From contig JAGHZQ010000068.1 of the NCBI GenBank assembly GCA_017746715.1, positions 1 through 55,764 on the forward strand: DNA of 55,764 bases, read 5' to 3'. Positions within the stretch are counted from its first letter, which is position 1; every line of letters begins with the position of its first letter. Below, one piece after another: positions 8,661-17,849 of the stretch. Position numbers and translations under genes: made by a program. The notes below the pieces were generated by a model that was not told the DNA's origin, did no database searches, and was given only the letters and a program-made list of their open reading frames with translations. The DNA comes from Cyanobacteria bacterium SBLK (GTDB lineage: Bacteria > Cyanobacteriota > Cyanobacteriia > Cyanobacteriales > Spirulinaceae).

Positions 8661-9188
8661 CTAAACGGGAACGCTTATGCTTTTTTGCTTCGGAAACTGT
8701 CTTTTCCGTTGTTGCGGTACGGGTTGGACTTGCTTTCTTTGCTGTCTCGCGATCGTCATTGTCTGGGGAAGCACTCCCACAATACTTGCTAAAATCTCAT
8801 CGGGAAGTTCCGCGATCGCCTTGCGTCCAAAATACTTTTCTATCATCATTACCATTAAATAGGCGCGTTTGAGGGGGACGGGATGCTTAATGGCTTTTTG
8901 TGCCGCACCGATCCACTTTTGACGAATTTGAAAAGACTCTCGTCGTTGTTCGTAAGATTCGGGATAGGTTAGCGCTACTTTTCCCAAAGGAATTAACCGA
9001 TGACAATCTAAATCTAACATTCCCCCTACGGCAGCTCCGGGTCCTAAGATTTCTGCATGATGGGGATGGCAGATAATAACCCCGCTTCCTTTATTAGCTT
9101 TCACAAAAAATAACTGTCCGCTTCTCATGTTGCTGAGAACTTGAGTCGGGGCAAAAAGTGGGTGACGACTTAATGATTGATTAGACAT
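8661..9188 (-). CDS. Conserved cyanobacterial protein of unknown function
   Basis: A 175-residue soluble protein beginning MSNQSLSRHPLFAPTQVL. It has an HPHHAEILGPGAAVG segment, a conserved-looking LDLDCHRLIPLGKVALTYPE stretch, and a basic, glutamine-rich C-terminal tail (residues about 145-175) likely disordered. No signal peptide or membrane helix. It looks like a family I associate with cyanobacteria, but no function can be assigned. Its 3' end converges on the SDR gene (71 bp apart). Confidence 0.65.
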   Translation of the reverse strand: MSNQSLSRHPLFAPTQVLSNMRSGQLFFVKANKGSGVIICHPHHAEILGPGAAVGGMLDLDCHRLIPLGKVALTYPESYEQRRESFQIRQKWIGAAQKAIKHPVPLKRAYLMVMMIEKYFGRKAIAELPDEILASIVGVLPQTMTIARQQRKQVQPVPQQRKRQFPKQKSISVPV

Positions 9189-9793
9189 CTCGGTTTAGTG
9201 GCGTCCAAAACGGAAAATTTGCTGGTAGGAGGTGGAGTACTTTGTTTGCTGGGCTTTGTTTGAGTCATTAGATGGTTGAAATTGATAGAAAGGCAAAGAA
9301 TCCAGAAAAAGTAACTCGATGACGAACCCCGATCGACCATCTTTATTCTAGGTTTTATAATCCCTAAAGAACACCGAGAATTCCGCGATCTTCAACATCA
9401 ACTTTTGTGACAGCCATCACCGAATTCTAGGGAATTTACTGAGTTGAGAGAATATTCTTGACCCATCTAGAGTACAAATTTACAATATTTCAATCTCGCT
9501 CTCTGTCATTTTTGTGCCGAGTCTGAGAATGCGATCGCGGACTGTTCCCAACTCGATCGATTGTTTGAACTACCGGATGGAAAAAACTGCGATCGCTGCA
9601 ACTCTTTATTCATTAGCAATCGCGATCGCCGCAGTCTCTTCAATCTTTTCCAACCCAATTCTTAAATCTTCTAAACTTTTAAAAGATAGCAAAGCTACTC
9701 CCAAAGCCTCGATTTGAGATATGGTCAAGGCGATCGCGCTGCCACTCCCTGCTATAATACAAGTACATTTCTATTTATTAAACTTAGCCTAAA
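9189..9793. other. 605-bp region without an intact gene
   Basis: No intact coding sequence was found. A minus-strand remnant at 9606-9737 (listed separately) is the only recognisable content. The rest has scattered GCGATCGC sites and must include the promoter of the 9794 gene and that of the minus-strand gene ending at 9188. Confidence 0.5.
9606..9737 (-). pseudogene. Remnant of a DUF4351-type C-terminus (Rpn/PD-(D/E)XK transposase-like family)
   Basis: Read on the minus strand, about 38 codons ending at TAA 9606-9608 encode ISQIEALGVALLSFKSLEDL. This matches the typical DUF4351 ending (Q-L-E-A-L-G-E-A-L-L-D-F then a Leu-Asp pair) of cyanobacterial Rpn-family proteins. The upstream nuclease domain is missing, so this is a fossil fragment. 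Based on remembered family consensus. Confidence 0.45.
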
Positions 9794-10450
9794 ATGACTG
9801 TTACAATTGATGCAAACACTTTGAACCTCGAACAAGTCCATTATCTGTTAAAACTAGAGGGCTATTTTGATAGTTCAATTGCGTCCTTTTTATCCTTAGA
9901 ACCAATAACCGATAGCGAACGGCAACAACTTGTGAAACTTCGCAATAATATTCAAAGTTATTACCTCAGTGGCAAGATTTTAGAAGGGCAGGTTAAATTC
10001 TTATTTCTGTCTCCCTTATTATGGCTATCGGGATTTTATAATCCTCAAATCAAAATCACGTTAGAAGAAGAAATCGAACGTATTAATATTGAAGATGAAG
10101 AAACAATTATTAAAGGTCGCATGGATGTTTTAGCTGCGGAACGAATAAAGAATAAAAGTACAGAAACTGCACTTTGGATACTCGTTATTGAATCGAAAAA
10201 AGCCAATGCCGATACTTCAGTAGGATTGCCTCAGCTTTTAACTTATGCTTATACTGGATTGGAAAAACAAGAGACAATTTGGGGATTGACAACAAACGGA
10301 ATCACCTATCAATTTACCTACTTGCAAAAAAGCGATCCTTCTACTTATCAGCTTTTTCCTCCCTTAAATTTACTCTATACCGAACAATCCAGGCAAATTT
10401 TACAAATTCTTAAAGCAATTTGCCAGCCCTATATTGAATCAGATTGCTAG
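9794..10450 (+). CDS. HsdR_N-like restriction endonuclease-fold protein
   Basis: A 218-residue protein resembling the stand-alone type I restriction HsdR N-terminal domain proteins frequent in cyanobacteria. The PD-(D/E)XK nuclease core is visible: GRMDVLA supplies the acidic residue (about residue 113) and ILVIESKK supplies the E-x-K pair (about residue 136). A Q-L-L-T-Y segment follows, and a region equivalent to WGLTTNG is present, typical of the fold. No HsdM or HsdS neighbours, so it is not a classic restriction system here. ATG start at 9794. Confidence 0.75.
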   Translation: MTVTIDANTLNLEQVHYLLKLEGYFDSSIASFLSLEPITDSERQQLVKLRNNIQSYYLSGKILEGQVKFLFLSPLLWLSGFYNPQIKITLEEEIERINIEDEETIIKGRMDVLAAERIKNKSTETALWILVIESKKANADTSVGLPQLLTYAYTGLEKQETIWGLTTNGITYQFTYLQKSDPSTYQLFPPLNLLYTEQSRQILQILKAICQPYIESDC

Positions 10451-10570
10451 AAAAATAATCGAGATAACGGTTTGGAGTTGCCATTTGACGCGATCGCATT
10501 TTTCGAGATTGAGTTTCGATCTAAAGTAAAATTCTATTCAGATATTAATAATCGCTTATTGTTTATCGAA

Positions 10571-12022
10571 ATGACTGCCGACGAATTATTGCAACCCCAA
10601 TATGCTCCCCCCCAACCCGTCAAGCCGAGAGTCGGACTGCCCGAGATCTTCCGCTTGGGATTGTTTAACCTCGGCTTGGGGTTAATGTCCGTTCTGACTG
10701 TTGCCGTCCTCAATCGCGTCATGATTAGCGAACTGGGCATTCCCGGCAGCGTCACGGCTGGAGTCATTGCCGCTCCCTACTTCGTAGCTCCGGGGCGAGT
10801 TTGGTTCGGACAGCTTTCCGACTCGAAACCCCTCTTTGGCACCCACCGCACCGGTTACGTTTTGATCGGAACCGCGATTTTTGGCGTCATGGTCTTTACT
10901 GCCGTACAAGTGGTTTGGCAGTTAGCGAAGGCGATCGAAACGACGGGAGGTTGGGTCTGGAACGACCAAACGCGATGGTTAACCATACTTTTAGCGATTA
11001 TTTTCGGCATATACGGTTTAGCCGTCAGTGCTAGTTCTACCCCTTTTACTGCCATGTTGGTCGATATTTCCGAAGAAGACAATCGCTCGAAAATTGTTGC
11101 TATTGTTTGGTCGATGCTGATGGTGGGTATCGTCATCGGCGGCATTAGCGGTAAAGTCTTTTTAAAGAATATCGACCAAGTCGGGACGAATACCCCCTTA
11201 GAAGCCCTGCAAGGACCCATTAATACCCTCTTCCTCGTCGTTCCCTGTATTGTTTTGGGACTCGCCGCGATCGCCACTTGGGGTATCGAAAAACGCTATT
11301 CTCTGTTTGCTTCCCGTTCCTCTGCTGGCGATCGCGAAGATGGCATCACTTTTGGAAGAGCAATCAAAGTTCTCACCTCCAGCCGTCAAACGGGTATTTT
11401 CTTCTCCTTTTTGCTGGTGATGACTATCGGGTTATTTTTGCAAGAAGCTGTTTTAGAGCCTTATGGTGGCGAAGTCTTCGGGATGTCCATCGGTGAAACG
11501 ACGGCTCTCAATTCCTTTTGGGGAATGGGGATATTATTGGGCTATGGTACGACGGGCTTTTTAGTCGTGCCTCGATTGGGTAAGAAAAATACCACTAAAC
11601 TCGGTTGCCTATTAGTAGCACTCTGTTTTCTCACTATTATTGGCTCTGGATTTACCCAAAATCCCCTCGTTTTAAAGGGAGCGATGTTTTCCTTTGGTAT
11701 TGCCACGGGATTTGCCACGATTGGCGCCATTAGCCTCATGTTGGATCTGACCGCCGCCGAAACTGCCGGGACGTTTATCGGTGTTTGGGGACTTGCCCAA
11801 GCCCTCGCCCGAGGGATTGCGATTTGGTCGGGGGGTTCTATTTTAGATGGGGGCAGATTACTCTTTAAAACGCCCGTTTTAGCCTACGGTTCCGTTTTTG
11901 CCCTGCAAGCCGCGGGCATGTTGGTCGCGATCGCCATTTTGGATCGCGTCAATGTCAAAGAATTTCAAGCCACGTCCAAACAAGCTATTGCCACGATCCT
12001 AGAAAGCGAGTTAGATGGATAA
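10571..12022 (+). CDS. PucC/BCD-family MFS transporter
   Basis: A 483-residue polytopic membrane protein with about 12 hydrophobic segments. The region VAPGRVWFGQLSDSKPLFG-HRTGYV is the hallmark of the BCD (bacteriochlorophyll delivery, PucC/LhaA) branch of the MFS. Cyanobacterial homologues are linked to chlorophyll-protein assembly or pigment delivery in the thylakoid. The ATG at 10571 is chosen; an upstream TTG at 10472 would add 33 residues without family resemblance. Codon use and HIP1 content are those of core cyanobacterial genes. Confidence 0.85.
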   Translation: MTADELLQPQYAPPQPVKPRVGLPEIFRLGLFNLGLGLMSVLTVAVLNRVMISELGIPGSVTAGVIAAPYFVAPGRVWFGQLSDSKPLFGTHRTGYVLIGTAIFGVMVFTAVQVVWQLAKAIETTGGWVWNDQTRWLTILLAIIFGIYGLAVSASSTPFTAMLVDISEEDNRSKIVAIVWSMLMVGIVIGGISGKVFLKNIDQVGTNTPLEALQGPINTLFLVVPCIVLGLAAIATWGIEKRYSLFASRSSAGDREDGITFGRAIKVLTSSRQTGIFFSFLLVMTIGLFLQEAVLEPYGGEVFGMSIGETTALNSFWGMGILLGYGTTGFLVVPRLGKKNTTKLGCLLVALCFLTIIGSGFTQNPLVLKGAMFSFGIATGFATIGAISLMLDLTAAETAGTFIGVWGLAQALARGIAIWSGGSILDGGRLLFKTPVLAYGSVFALQAAGMLVAIAILDRVNVKEFQATSKQAIATILESELDG

Positions 12023-12090
12023 AGGGTCACTCCAATTCAAAATTAGAAAGGCTCGATTCAAAATTAGTACCTCAATCAATGCAGCAATTT

Positions 12091-12125
12091 TTGAATTTTG
12101 AATTTTGAATTTTGAATTTTGAATT
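12091..12125. repeat. Five tandem TTGAATT heptamers
   Basis: Five perfect copies of the 7-bp unit TTGAATT in the gap between the PucC-like gene and the phosphatase gene. Two copies of ATTCAAAATTAG at about 12038-12067 are nearly complementary, so the transcript could fold. The heptamer period recalls the short tandemly repeated repetitive (STRR) sequences of cyanobacteria. Confidence 0.85.
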
Positions 12126-12149
12126 GAACAGTAATTGAGGGGATGAAGG

Positions 12150-12983
12150 ATGGCGGAGTTTTGGTATCGGGTCTTGGATTTTTGTAAAACCATTACCGAT
12201 CGCTTGAGCGATCGCTTATTGCAGGATTTCGGTCATGTTAGCGCCGATCGCAAAAGCGATGGCAGTTTAGTTACAGAATCGGATAAGTGGTGCGATCGCC
12301 AAATTCGCGAGGCGATCTCCCGCGCTTTTCCAGATCATGGGGTTCTCACGGAAGAAACAACCCATATTCTGCCCCATAACGATTGGTGTTGGGTGATAGA
12401 TCCCATCGACGGCACCACCAATTTTACGCGAGGAGTTCCCATCTGGGGAATGTCCTTGGGTTTGCTCTATCGAGGCAATCCCGTTTTTGGCTTTCTCAAT
12501 TTCCCCCCCCTGCGCCAAATCTTTTACGGATATTGGGCGGGTCAAACGGGTTTAATTATGCCCAAAGGTGCTTATCTCAACGGACGGTCTATCCAAACCA
12601 GTGCCGATGCTCCCAGTCTCAATCATCTCTTTAACTTTTGCGCCCGTAGCATGGATATTCTCAAATATCCTTTCCCCTGTAAATTTCGCTCCATCGGCGT
12701 TGCCAGTTACAATCTTGCCCTTGTCGCTTGCGGCGCATCTATTGGCGGTGTAGAAGCCACGCCGAAAATTTGGGATATTGCGGCAGTTTGGGCAATTTTG
12801 CAAGGAGCGGGAGGGACTTTCGTTCACCTCGAACCCCATTCCCCTTTTCCTTTAGAAATTGGCAAAAATTACGGGTCGCGCCCATTTCCCAGTTTAGCTC
12901 TCGCTCATGAAGAAGCGATCTCCACCTTTAAACCCCTCGTGGGATTTATTGGCGATCGCGTTGTCGAAAAATACGGTATTTAA
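12150..12983 (+). CDS. Inositol-monophosphatase family phosphatase
   Basis: A 277-residue enzyme of the Li-sensitive, Mg-dependent phosphatase family (SuhB/inositol monophosphatase/histidinol-phosphatase-like). Metal ligands are visible: E68-E69 in LTEET, and the signature WVIDPIDGTTNFTRG with D84 and D87. The C-terminal WDIAAVW motif gives the last aspartate. The substrate among inositol phosphate, histidinol phosphate or related esters cannot be separated by eye. ATG 12150 has a GAGGGGATGAAGG purine stretch before it. Its last 38 bp overlap the 3' end of rnhB on the other strand. Confidence 0.88.
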   Translation: MAEFWYRVLDFCKTITDRLSDRLLQDFGHVSADRKSDGSLVTESDKWCDRQIREAISRAFPDHGVLTEETTHILPHNDWCWVIDPIDGTTNFTRGVPIWGMSLGLLYRGNPVFGFLNFPPLRQIFYGYWAGQTGLIMPKGAYLNGRSIQTSADAPSLNHLFNFCARSMDILKYPFPCKFRSIGVASYNLALVACGASIGGVEATPKIWDIAAVWAILQGAGGTFVHLEPHSPFPLEIGKNYGSRPFPSLALAHEEAISTFKPLVGFIGDRVVEKYGI

Positions 12984-13593
12984 AAGACATACGATGTTGG
13001 GGGGAAATTCCATATTCGGCAATCCCCTGACGATGGCGTTTCGTGCCGTATCCCTTGTTAGCGGCGAGATCGTAATGGGGGTATTTGCGTGCGAAACGCA
13101 CAATTAAATCGTCTCGCCAAACTTTAGCAACGATGCTCGCCGCTGCAATGAGAGGGGATTGCCGATCGCCACCGACAATCGCTTTTTGGGGAATTTCTAG
13201 ATGGGGAATAGAAAATTTGCCATCGATGGCACAAAACTCCGGCACGATCGCCAGTTTTAAAATTGCCCGTTTCATCGCCAGTAAAGATGCCTGCAAAATA
13301 TTCAGGCGATCGATTTCCGCCACCGTCGCATAACCGATGCGAACCTCTGCGATCGCGGCAATTTCTTTGGCCAGTTTCGTTCGTTTTTTCGGAGAAAGTT
13401 GCTTGCTATCCCGCACGCCGATCGCTTCTAATTGCTGGCATTGTTCTAAAGAAAGGCAGATCGCTGCCGCGACCACGGGACCGAATAAAGCACCTCGTCC
13501 CACTTCATCGATACCAGCTATTCGCATTTGCTTGGGGGCATTAGCGGGTAAATAAGCGCGATCGAAATCGGAGACGGGGTGGGGGTTTGTCAT
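12946..13593 (-). CDS. rnhB: Ribonuclease HII
   Basis: Cleaves RNA in RNA-DNA hybrids and at misincorporated ribonucleotides. The 215-residue length is normal. The catalytic DE pair occurs in AGIDEVGRGALFGPVV (D28 or D29 and the following E), DSKQLS follows, and the FCAIDGK and AAASIVAKVWRD segments carry the other acidic residues. The gene begins 3 bp after the rne stop, so the two are translationally close and probably one operon. Its 3' end overlaps the convergent phosphatase gene by 38 bp. Confidence 0.95.
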   Translation of the reverse strand: MTNPHPVSDFDRAYLPANAPKQMRIAGIDEVGRGALFGPVVAAAICLSLEQCQQLEAIGVRDSKQLSPKKRTKLAKEIAAIAEVRIGYATVAEIDRLNILQASLLAMKRAILKLAIVPEFCAIDGKFSIPHLEIPQKAIVGGDRQSPLIAAASIVAKVWRDDLIVRFARKYPHYDLAANKGYGTKRHRQGIAEYGISPQHRMSFKYRIFRQRDRQ

Positions 13594-13596
13594 TAC

Positions 13597-15519
13597 TTAC
13601 TGAGCCGAGGAACGACGGCGGCGACGGCGAATTAGAGGTCGATTATCGGCTTCTTCATCAGAGTCCTCCGTTTCGTCTGATGGGGGTTCTTCAACCTCGT
13701 CGATCGTTGCAGAGATCGGCTCTTGTTCCTCCTCTTCTGGGATGCTAATGGGGGCAACTTCAATCTTGAACTCTTCTTCACCTTCCCAATCTTCCTCGGA
13801 GGATTCGGGTTCGCTGATAGAGAGAATGACCGATCGCGGATCTTTCACTTCTCGATCCACTCGCACTAGAGGAGAAATTCCCATGAGAGCATAAACATCC
13901 TGTTCGAGGGGAGTCATCTCGACAGATACCTTTTCGGGGGGAGTTTCTCGCCTGGGAGCGCGACGCTCGTAGCGATCGAGGGTATCGGGGACAACCGGTA
14001 ATTCTTCCTCGCTATCGCCATTGCGACCGTTCCCCCCATTGAGTCGGATTTTTGCACTTTTGCTCGGAGCCTCGTCTCCCACGCGGCGGCGACGGCGGCG
14101 GCGATTCCCCGTCAAATTTTGGTCTTGATAGCTGGGATGATTCAGCAAATCGAGTTCTTGGGGATTGTCTTCTACGCCGAGATCCAATAGCCCCTCGAGG
14201 TCATCTTCTCGCTTTTCCGCGATTTTGGGCGTGGGGGCGGGAATCACGGGCAGGCTCTTTTCAATAACCTCGCTTGCCGATTCCATGCCGGGTAAATTGG
14301 CGACGTGACCCAAACCGCTACAAGTCGGACATTCTTTACCAAAGAGTTCGTAAATATTTTGTCCTTGACGCTTGCGGGTGAGCTCCACCAAGCCCAACTC
14401 GGACAGTTGAGCGATTTGCGGGCGGGCCTTATCGCCGCTTAGGGCATCGTTAAAGGTTTCTAGCAATGCCAATTGATCCCGGCGAGAGTCCATGTCAATA
14501 AAATCCACCACGATCACGCCGCCAATATTTCGCAGGCGCAATTGACGGGCAATCTCCGTGGCTGCTTCGTTATTCGTCCACAATACCGTTTCTCGAGCGG
14601 TGGCCGAGCGAGTAAAGGAACCGGAGTTGACATCGATTACTGTTAGGGCTTCTGTGGGTTCGATGATGACATATCCTCCAGAAGGCAGATCGACCCGAGG
14701 TTTGAGGGCTTCGAGGATGGCTGCGTTGACTCGGAAATATTCGAGAATGGGTTGGCGATCGCGATGATGGTCGATGAGAACCCCCTCGGGAGAACGACCG
14801 CCACTCCAATTTTTCAGGTGCTGTTTGACTCGCTTGACTCCCTCGCTCGAGTCCGCCACGATGCGATTGACATCGGCACTGTAAATATCTCGCAAGACGC
14901 GTTGAATGAAGTCATCGTCGCGATTGAGCAGGGCGGGGGGTCGGGTCACGTTGGCTTGCTGTTGGATATCTTCCCATTGTTTTTTGAGGTATTCTAAATC
15001 CTCAATGACGGCTTCTTCGTCTTTCCCTTCAGCTTCCGTTCTGACCAAAAGCCCCATTCCCGACGGCTTAATCAAAATGGCTAGGGCTCTCAAGCGCGAG
15101 CGTTCGCCCTCGTTTTTGATGCGACGGGATAAATTTACGCCACGCCCATAAGGCATTAGAACCAAATAGCGTCCGGGGAGGGTAATATTTCCCGTCAGTC
15201 TGGGACCCTTATTTCCCGTCGGTTCCTTCATCACCTGTACGAGAACTTTTTGATTGGGAGTCAGCAGTTCGGTGATGGCTCCGGCGCTGCGACGCAACCG
15301 TAACGGACCGAGATCGGTAACGTGCATAAATCCGTTGCGTTCGGCGTCGCCAATATTGACAAAAGCGGCATCAATACCCGGAATGACGTTTTCTACCGTA
15401 CCAACGTAGATATCGCCAACTTGTTGAGTGCCTGTAGAGACAACAAATTCTTGAACTCGATCTTCCGAAAAAATGGCGGCAATCTGATGTTGTTCGGCAA
15501 TAATAATCTGCTTGGGCAT
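13597..15519 (-). CDS. rne: Ribonuclease E/G
   Basis: A 640-residue endoribonuclease that starts mRNA decay and processes stable RNA. An S1 RNA-binding domain occupies about residues 35-115. The catalytic acidic residues lie in VIDVNSG (296-300) and VVDFIDMDS (337-345), and the zinc-link CPTC is at 397-400. The tail from about 410 is acidic and low-complexity, with an internal arginine run (NRRRRRRVG). It ends in RRRRRRSSAQ, the C-terminal peptide known in cyanobacterial RNase E to recruit polynucleotide phosphorylase. GAGGAAATT precedes the ATG as a good ribosome-binding site. Followed 3 bp later by rnhB. Confidence 0.95.
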   Translation of the reverse strand: MPKQIIIAEQHQIAAIFSEDRVQEFVVSTGTQQVGDIYVGTVENVIPGIDAAFVNIGDAERNGFMHVTDLGPLRLRRSAGAITELLTPNQKVLVQVMKEPTGNKGPRLTGNITLPGRYLVLMPYGRGVNLSRRIKNEGERSRLRALAILIKPSGMGLLVRTEAEGKDEEAVIEDLEYLKKQWEDIQQQANVTRPPALLNRDDDFIQRVLRDIYSADVNRIVADSSEGVKRVKQHLKNWSGGRSPEGVLIDHHRDRQPILEYFRVNAAILEALKPRVDLPSGGYVIIEPTEALTVIDVNSGSFTRSATARETVLWTNNEAATEIARQLRLRNIGGVIVVDFIDMDSRRDQLALLETFNDALSGDKARPQIAQLSELGLVELTRKRQGQNIYELFGKECPTCSGLGHVANLPGMESASEVIEKSLPVIPAPTPKIAEKREDDLEGLLDLGVEDNPQELDLLNHPSYQDQNLTGNRRRRRRRVGDEAPSKSAKIRLNGGNGRNGDSEEELPVVPDTLDRYERRAPRRETPPEKVSVEMTPLEQDVYALMGISPLVRVDREVKDPRSVILSISEPESSEEDWEGEEEFKIEVAPISIPEEEEQEPISATIDEVEEPPSDETEDSDEEADNRPLIRRRRRRSSAQ

Positions 15520-16172
15520 GCAATTTCCTCAATACTCTATTGATTCGGTCAAAGCATCCATGCGCGATGGTTGGATTGTTTTAATCCTGCTCTGAAAGCG
15601 ATGCAGCCTTTTGAGGCGATCGCGCTGTATGGGTTCGATGAAAAATTTTCTGAAACAGCAAGGCTGAAATGGGAGGAGAATTTTAAATTCTATCCGCAAT
15701 ATGAAACGATCGGAACGGATCGCTAGAAAAAGATCGCGGGATAAAAATTATGAGAAAAAGATTATTTTGGGGAGTGGCTCGAAGCACAATTGCGATCGGG
15801 CTGAACTTCTAGCACTCGAAGTCCCTTCCTTTGATAACTCGAGGAACTGATAACTCGAGCAACAATTTGAGATTATCGCTACACCCGAACATCAAAACAG
15901 CAAACCAATTATATTTTTGGGTTTGCGTTCTCCCTAGAGACAACCCTAGGGTTTCTCCAAGACTAGCTCTCCCTAGAACGGTCTAGCGGCAAGAGTCAGT
16001 CAATCTCGTTACTTTTTCCCTACAGGTCTTCCCTCATACACGCATTTATTTTAAGTCAAACAAGAAATTATTGCTTGTTTCTCAAAAATTTAAACTGATG
16101 AGGTTTAACGGATAAGAATTTGCTTCTATCGATGCCTGCTATTTCCTTCTCGTTCGATTATACCCCGTTAGT
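15520..16172 (-). promoter_or_regulatory. Long rne upstream region with palindromes and direct repeats
   Basis: This 653-bp gap has no gene and probably contains the rne promoter and a long leader; rne leaders are commonly targets of autoregulation in bacteria. Visible structure: a perfect 12-bp palindrome AACCCTAGGGTT at 15942-15953, two TCTCCCTAGA copies flanking it, two TGATAACTCGAG copies near 15833-15860, and AAACAAG (16058-16064) paired with CTTGTTT (16074-16080). The last may be a weak terminator for the upstream cysteine desulfurase. No experimental start site can be inferred. Confidence 0.45.
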
Positions 16173-17402
16173 CTATTTTGCGTTAACTTTGTTGGGTAAG
16201 GATGGAGAGGAGGGGCGAGATTGGGCTTGACGCAGGGCGCGGATTGTCTTTAGGGTGGCTTCGGCAACGCGATCGATTTCCGCTTCGGTGTTAAAGCGTC
16301 CGATACCGAAACGCAGGGAGGCATAAGCTAAAGCGTCTGGATGTCCCAAGGCTTTGAGAACGTGGGATGGGGTTGTTTTGGTACTGGTGCAGGCGGAACC
16401 CGAAGAAACTGCCGCTACGGACTGCAATCCTAAAAGCAAGGCAGAACCATCTACCCCTTCAACGCTAATATTAAGATTTCCTACGAGACGACGATCGCCA
16501 TGACCGTTAAGATGGATGCCTTCGAGTTGCTGGAGGTGTTGCCAGAGGCGATCGCGCAATTTCCCGACTCGTTCTCCTTCTGCGACTCTTTCTGTCAGTC
16601 CCAATTCTACGGCTTTACCAAAACCGACAATTTGCGGCGGATAGAGAGTGCCCGATCGCAGGTCTCTCTCCTGCCCGCCGCCGTGAATTTGGGGGGCGAG
16701 TTTGACCCTCGGATCTCGCCTGCGAACGTATAATGCGCCGATGCCTTTGGGTCCGTAGACTTTATGGGCGGTGAGAGACATTAAATCGATTTTCATCTCC
16801 CCGACATCGAGGGGGATTTTCGCGATCGCTTGAGCGGCATCGCTATGAAATAAAACTTCATTTTTATGGCAAATCGTACCAATTTTTGCTAAAGGCTGCA
16901 ATACGCCAATTTCATTATTGGCGGCCATGACCGAGACTAAAATTGTGTCGGGACGAATGGCTTTCTCGAGGGTATCTAAATTCAACAACCCATCTTTGGT
17001 AACGGGAAGAACGGTAATTTCAAAGCCGAGTTTTTGTAAGTAAAAACACGGATCGAGAACGGCACGATGTTCGGTTTCGACGGTAATAATATGCCGTCCT
17101 TTGGTGTAATAGGCTTCGGCAGCCCCTTTAATGGCTAAATTGTTGGCTTCTGTGGCTCCACTGGTAAAAATAATTTCCTCCGCCCCCGAGCCGATACTGT
17201 TTGCGATTGCTTCTCGGGCTTGTTTGACAGCGGCTTCGGCTTCCCATCCATAAGCGTGATTGATACTGGAAGGATTGCCAAATCGCTCGGTAAAATAGGG
17301 CAGCATGGCAGCAGCGACCCGCTCGTCAACAGGGGTTGTCGCGTGACAATCGAGGTAAATCGGGCGGTAATTCGGACGCTCTAGAGGTGGCTCGGACATC
17401 AT
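16173..17402 (-). CDS. iscS: Cysteine desulfurase, IscS/NifS type
   Basis: A PLP enzyme of 409 residues that takes sulfur from cysteine for iron-sulfur clusters and other uses. The N-terminal YLDCHATTPVD motif, TSGATEANN and the PLP lysine K214 in SLTAHKVYGPKG are present. The catalytic-loop cysteine C338 is in SSGSACTS, which marks group I (IscS/NifS) rather than SufS. No iscU or iscR is adjacent. Two consecutive ATGs (17402 and 17399) compete as starts. Which of IscS or a NifS paralogue it is cannot be told from this window. Confidence 0.9.
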   Translation of the reverse strand: MMSEPPLERPNYRPIYLDCHATTPVDERVAAAMLPYFTERFGNPSSINHAYGWEAEAAVKQAREAIANSIGSGAEEIIFTSGATEANNLAIKGAAEAYYTKGRHIITVETEHRAVLDPCFYLQKLGFEITVLPVTKDGLLNLDTLEKAIRPDTILVSVMAANNEIGVLQPLAKIGTICHKNEVLFHSDAAQAIAKIPLDVGEMKIDLMSLTAHKVYGPKGIGALYVRRRDPRVKLAPQIHGGGQERDLRSGTLYPPQIVGFGKAVELGLTERVAEGERVGKLRDRLWQHLQQLEGIHLNGHGDRRLVGNLNISVEGVDGSALLLGLQSVAAVSSGSACTSTKTTPSHVLKALGHPDALAYASLRFGIGRFNTEAEIDRVAEATLKTIRALRQAQSRPSSPSLPNKVNAK

Positions 17403-17849
17403 GGGGTTTGGAGATCGACTGTTTTAGTTTACTTTTTCCTTAACGCGATCGAGATTAACAAGTTGGGTTAGCGATCGCTTAACCCAACACAAACATTAAT
17501 ACATTTGGGTTTCTTTGCCTCGGTCCGATCGCCTTTTTTCTCTAGAGACAAGTCATTTCCCGACTGCTATATTATCGATTAACTGTTGGCGACGGGTTCT
17601 CTATACAGAGATATAAATCTATGCGATATTCGAGAAGGTATCGGTGCGATCGTATTTGGGCAGTCCTTTTAAGGTTTTACGGGCAATATTGGGAATCGAC
17701 AGGCTAAAACCGAGACCGAAGATACCGTTCCCGCACCAAAATTGTAGTTGTTTTTAGTTGCCTTGGGGATTTTCGCGAGGTGTATAACTCCTATAAATAA
17801 GTAATCTGAGGGTAAGACTGAGAAATCGCACTGAAGTTCTTGGGCATAA
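17403..17849. other. 447-bp gap with a possible minus-strand coding remnant
   Basis: No intact gene. On the minus strand, an open stretch at about 17619-17756 encodes roughly 44 residues ending in LKGLPKYDRTDTFSNIA and a TAG. It has a natural-looking composition but no start and a stop just upstream, so it may be a gene fossil of unknown origin. The remainder must hold the iscS promoter. Confidence 0.3.

Noticed and set aside
9514..9717. Plus-strand 67-codon frame in the 9189-9793 gap
   Set aside because: No ATG start of its own, composition dominated by GCGATCGC translation, and the opposite strand carries the recognisable DUF4351-like tail.
10472..10570. Upstream TTG extension of the PucC-like gene
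   Set aside because: The extension lacks family resemblance, while ATG 10571 gives a normal N-terminus.
13597..15519. Long plus-strand open frames opposite rne
   Set aside because: They are shadows of the G+C-rich rne coding strand; rne has all RNase E motifs.
15630..15660. GGGTTCGAT resembling a tRNA T-arm
   Set aside because: No acceptor or anticodon stems could be drawn around it.
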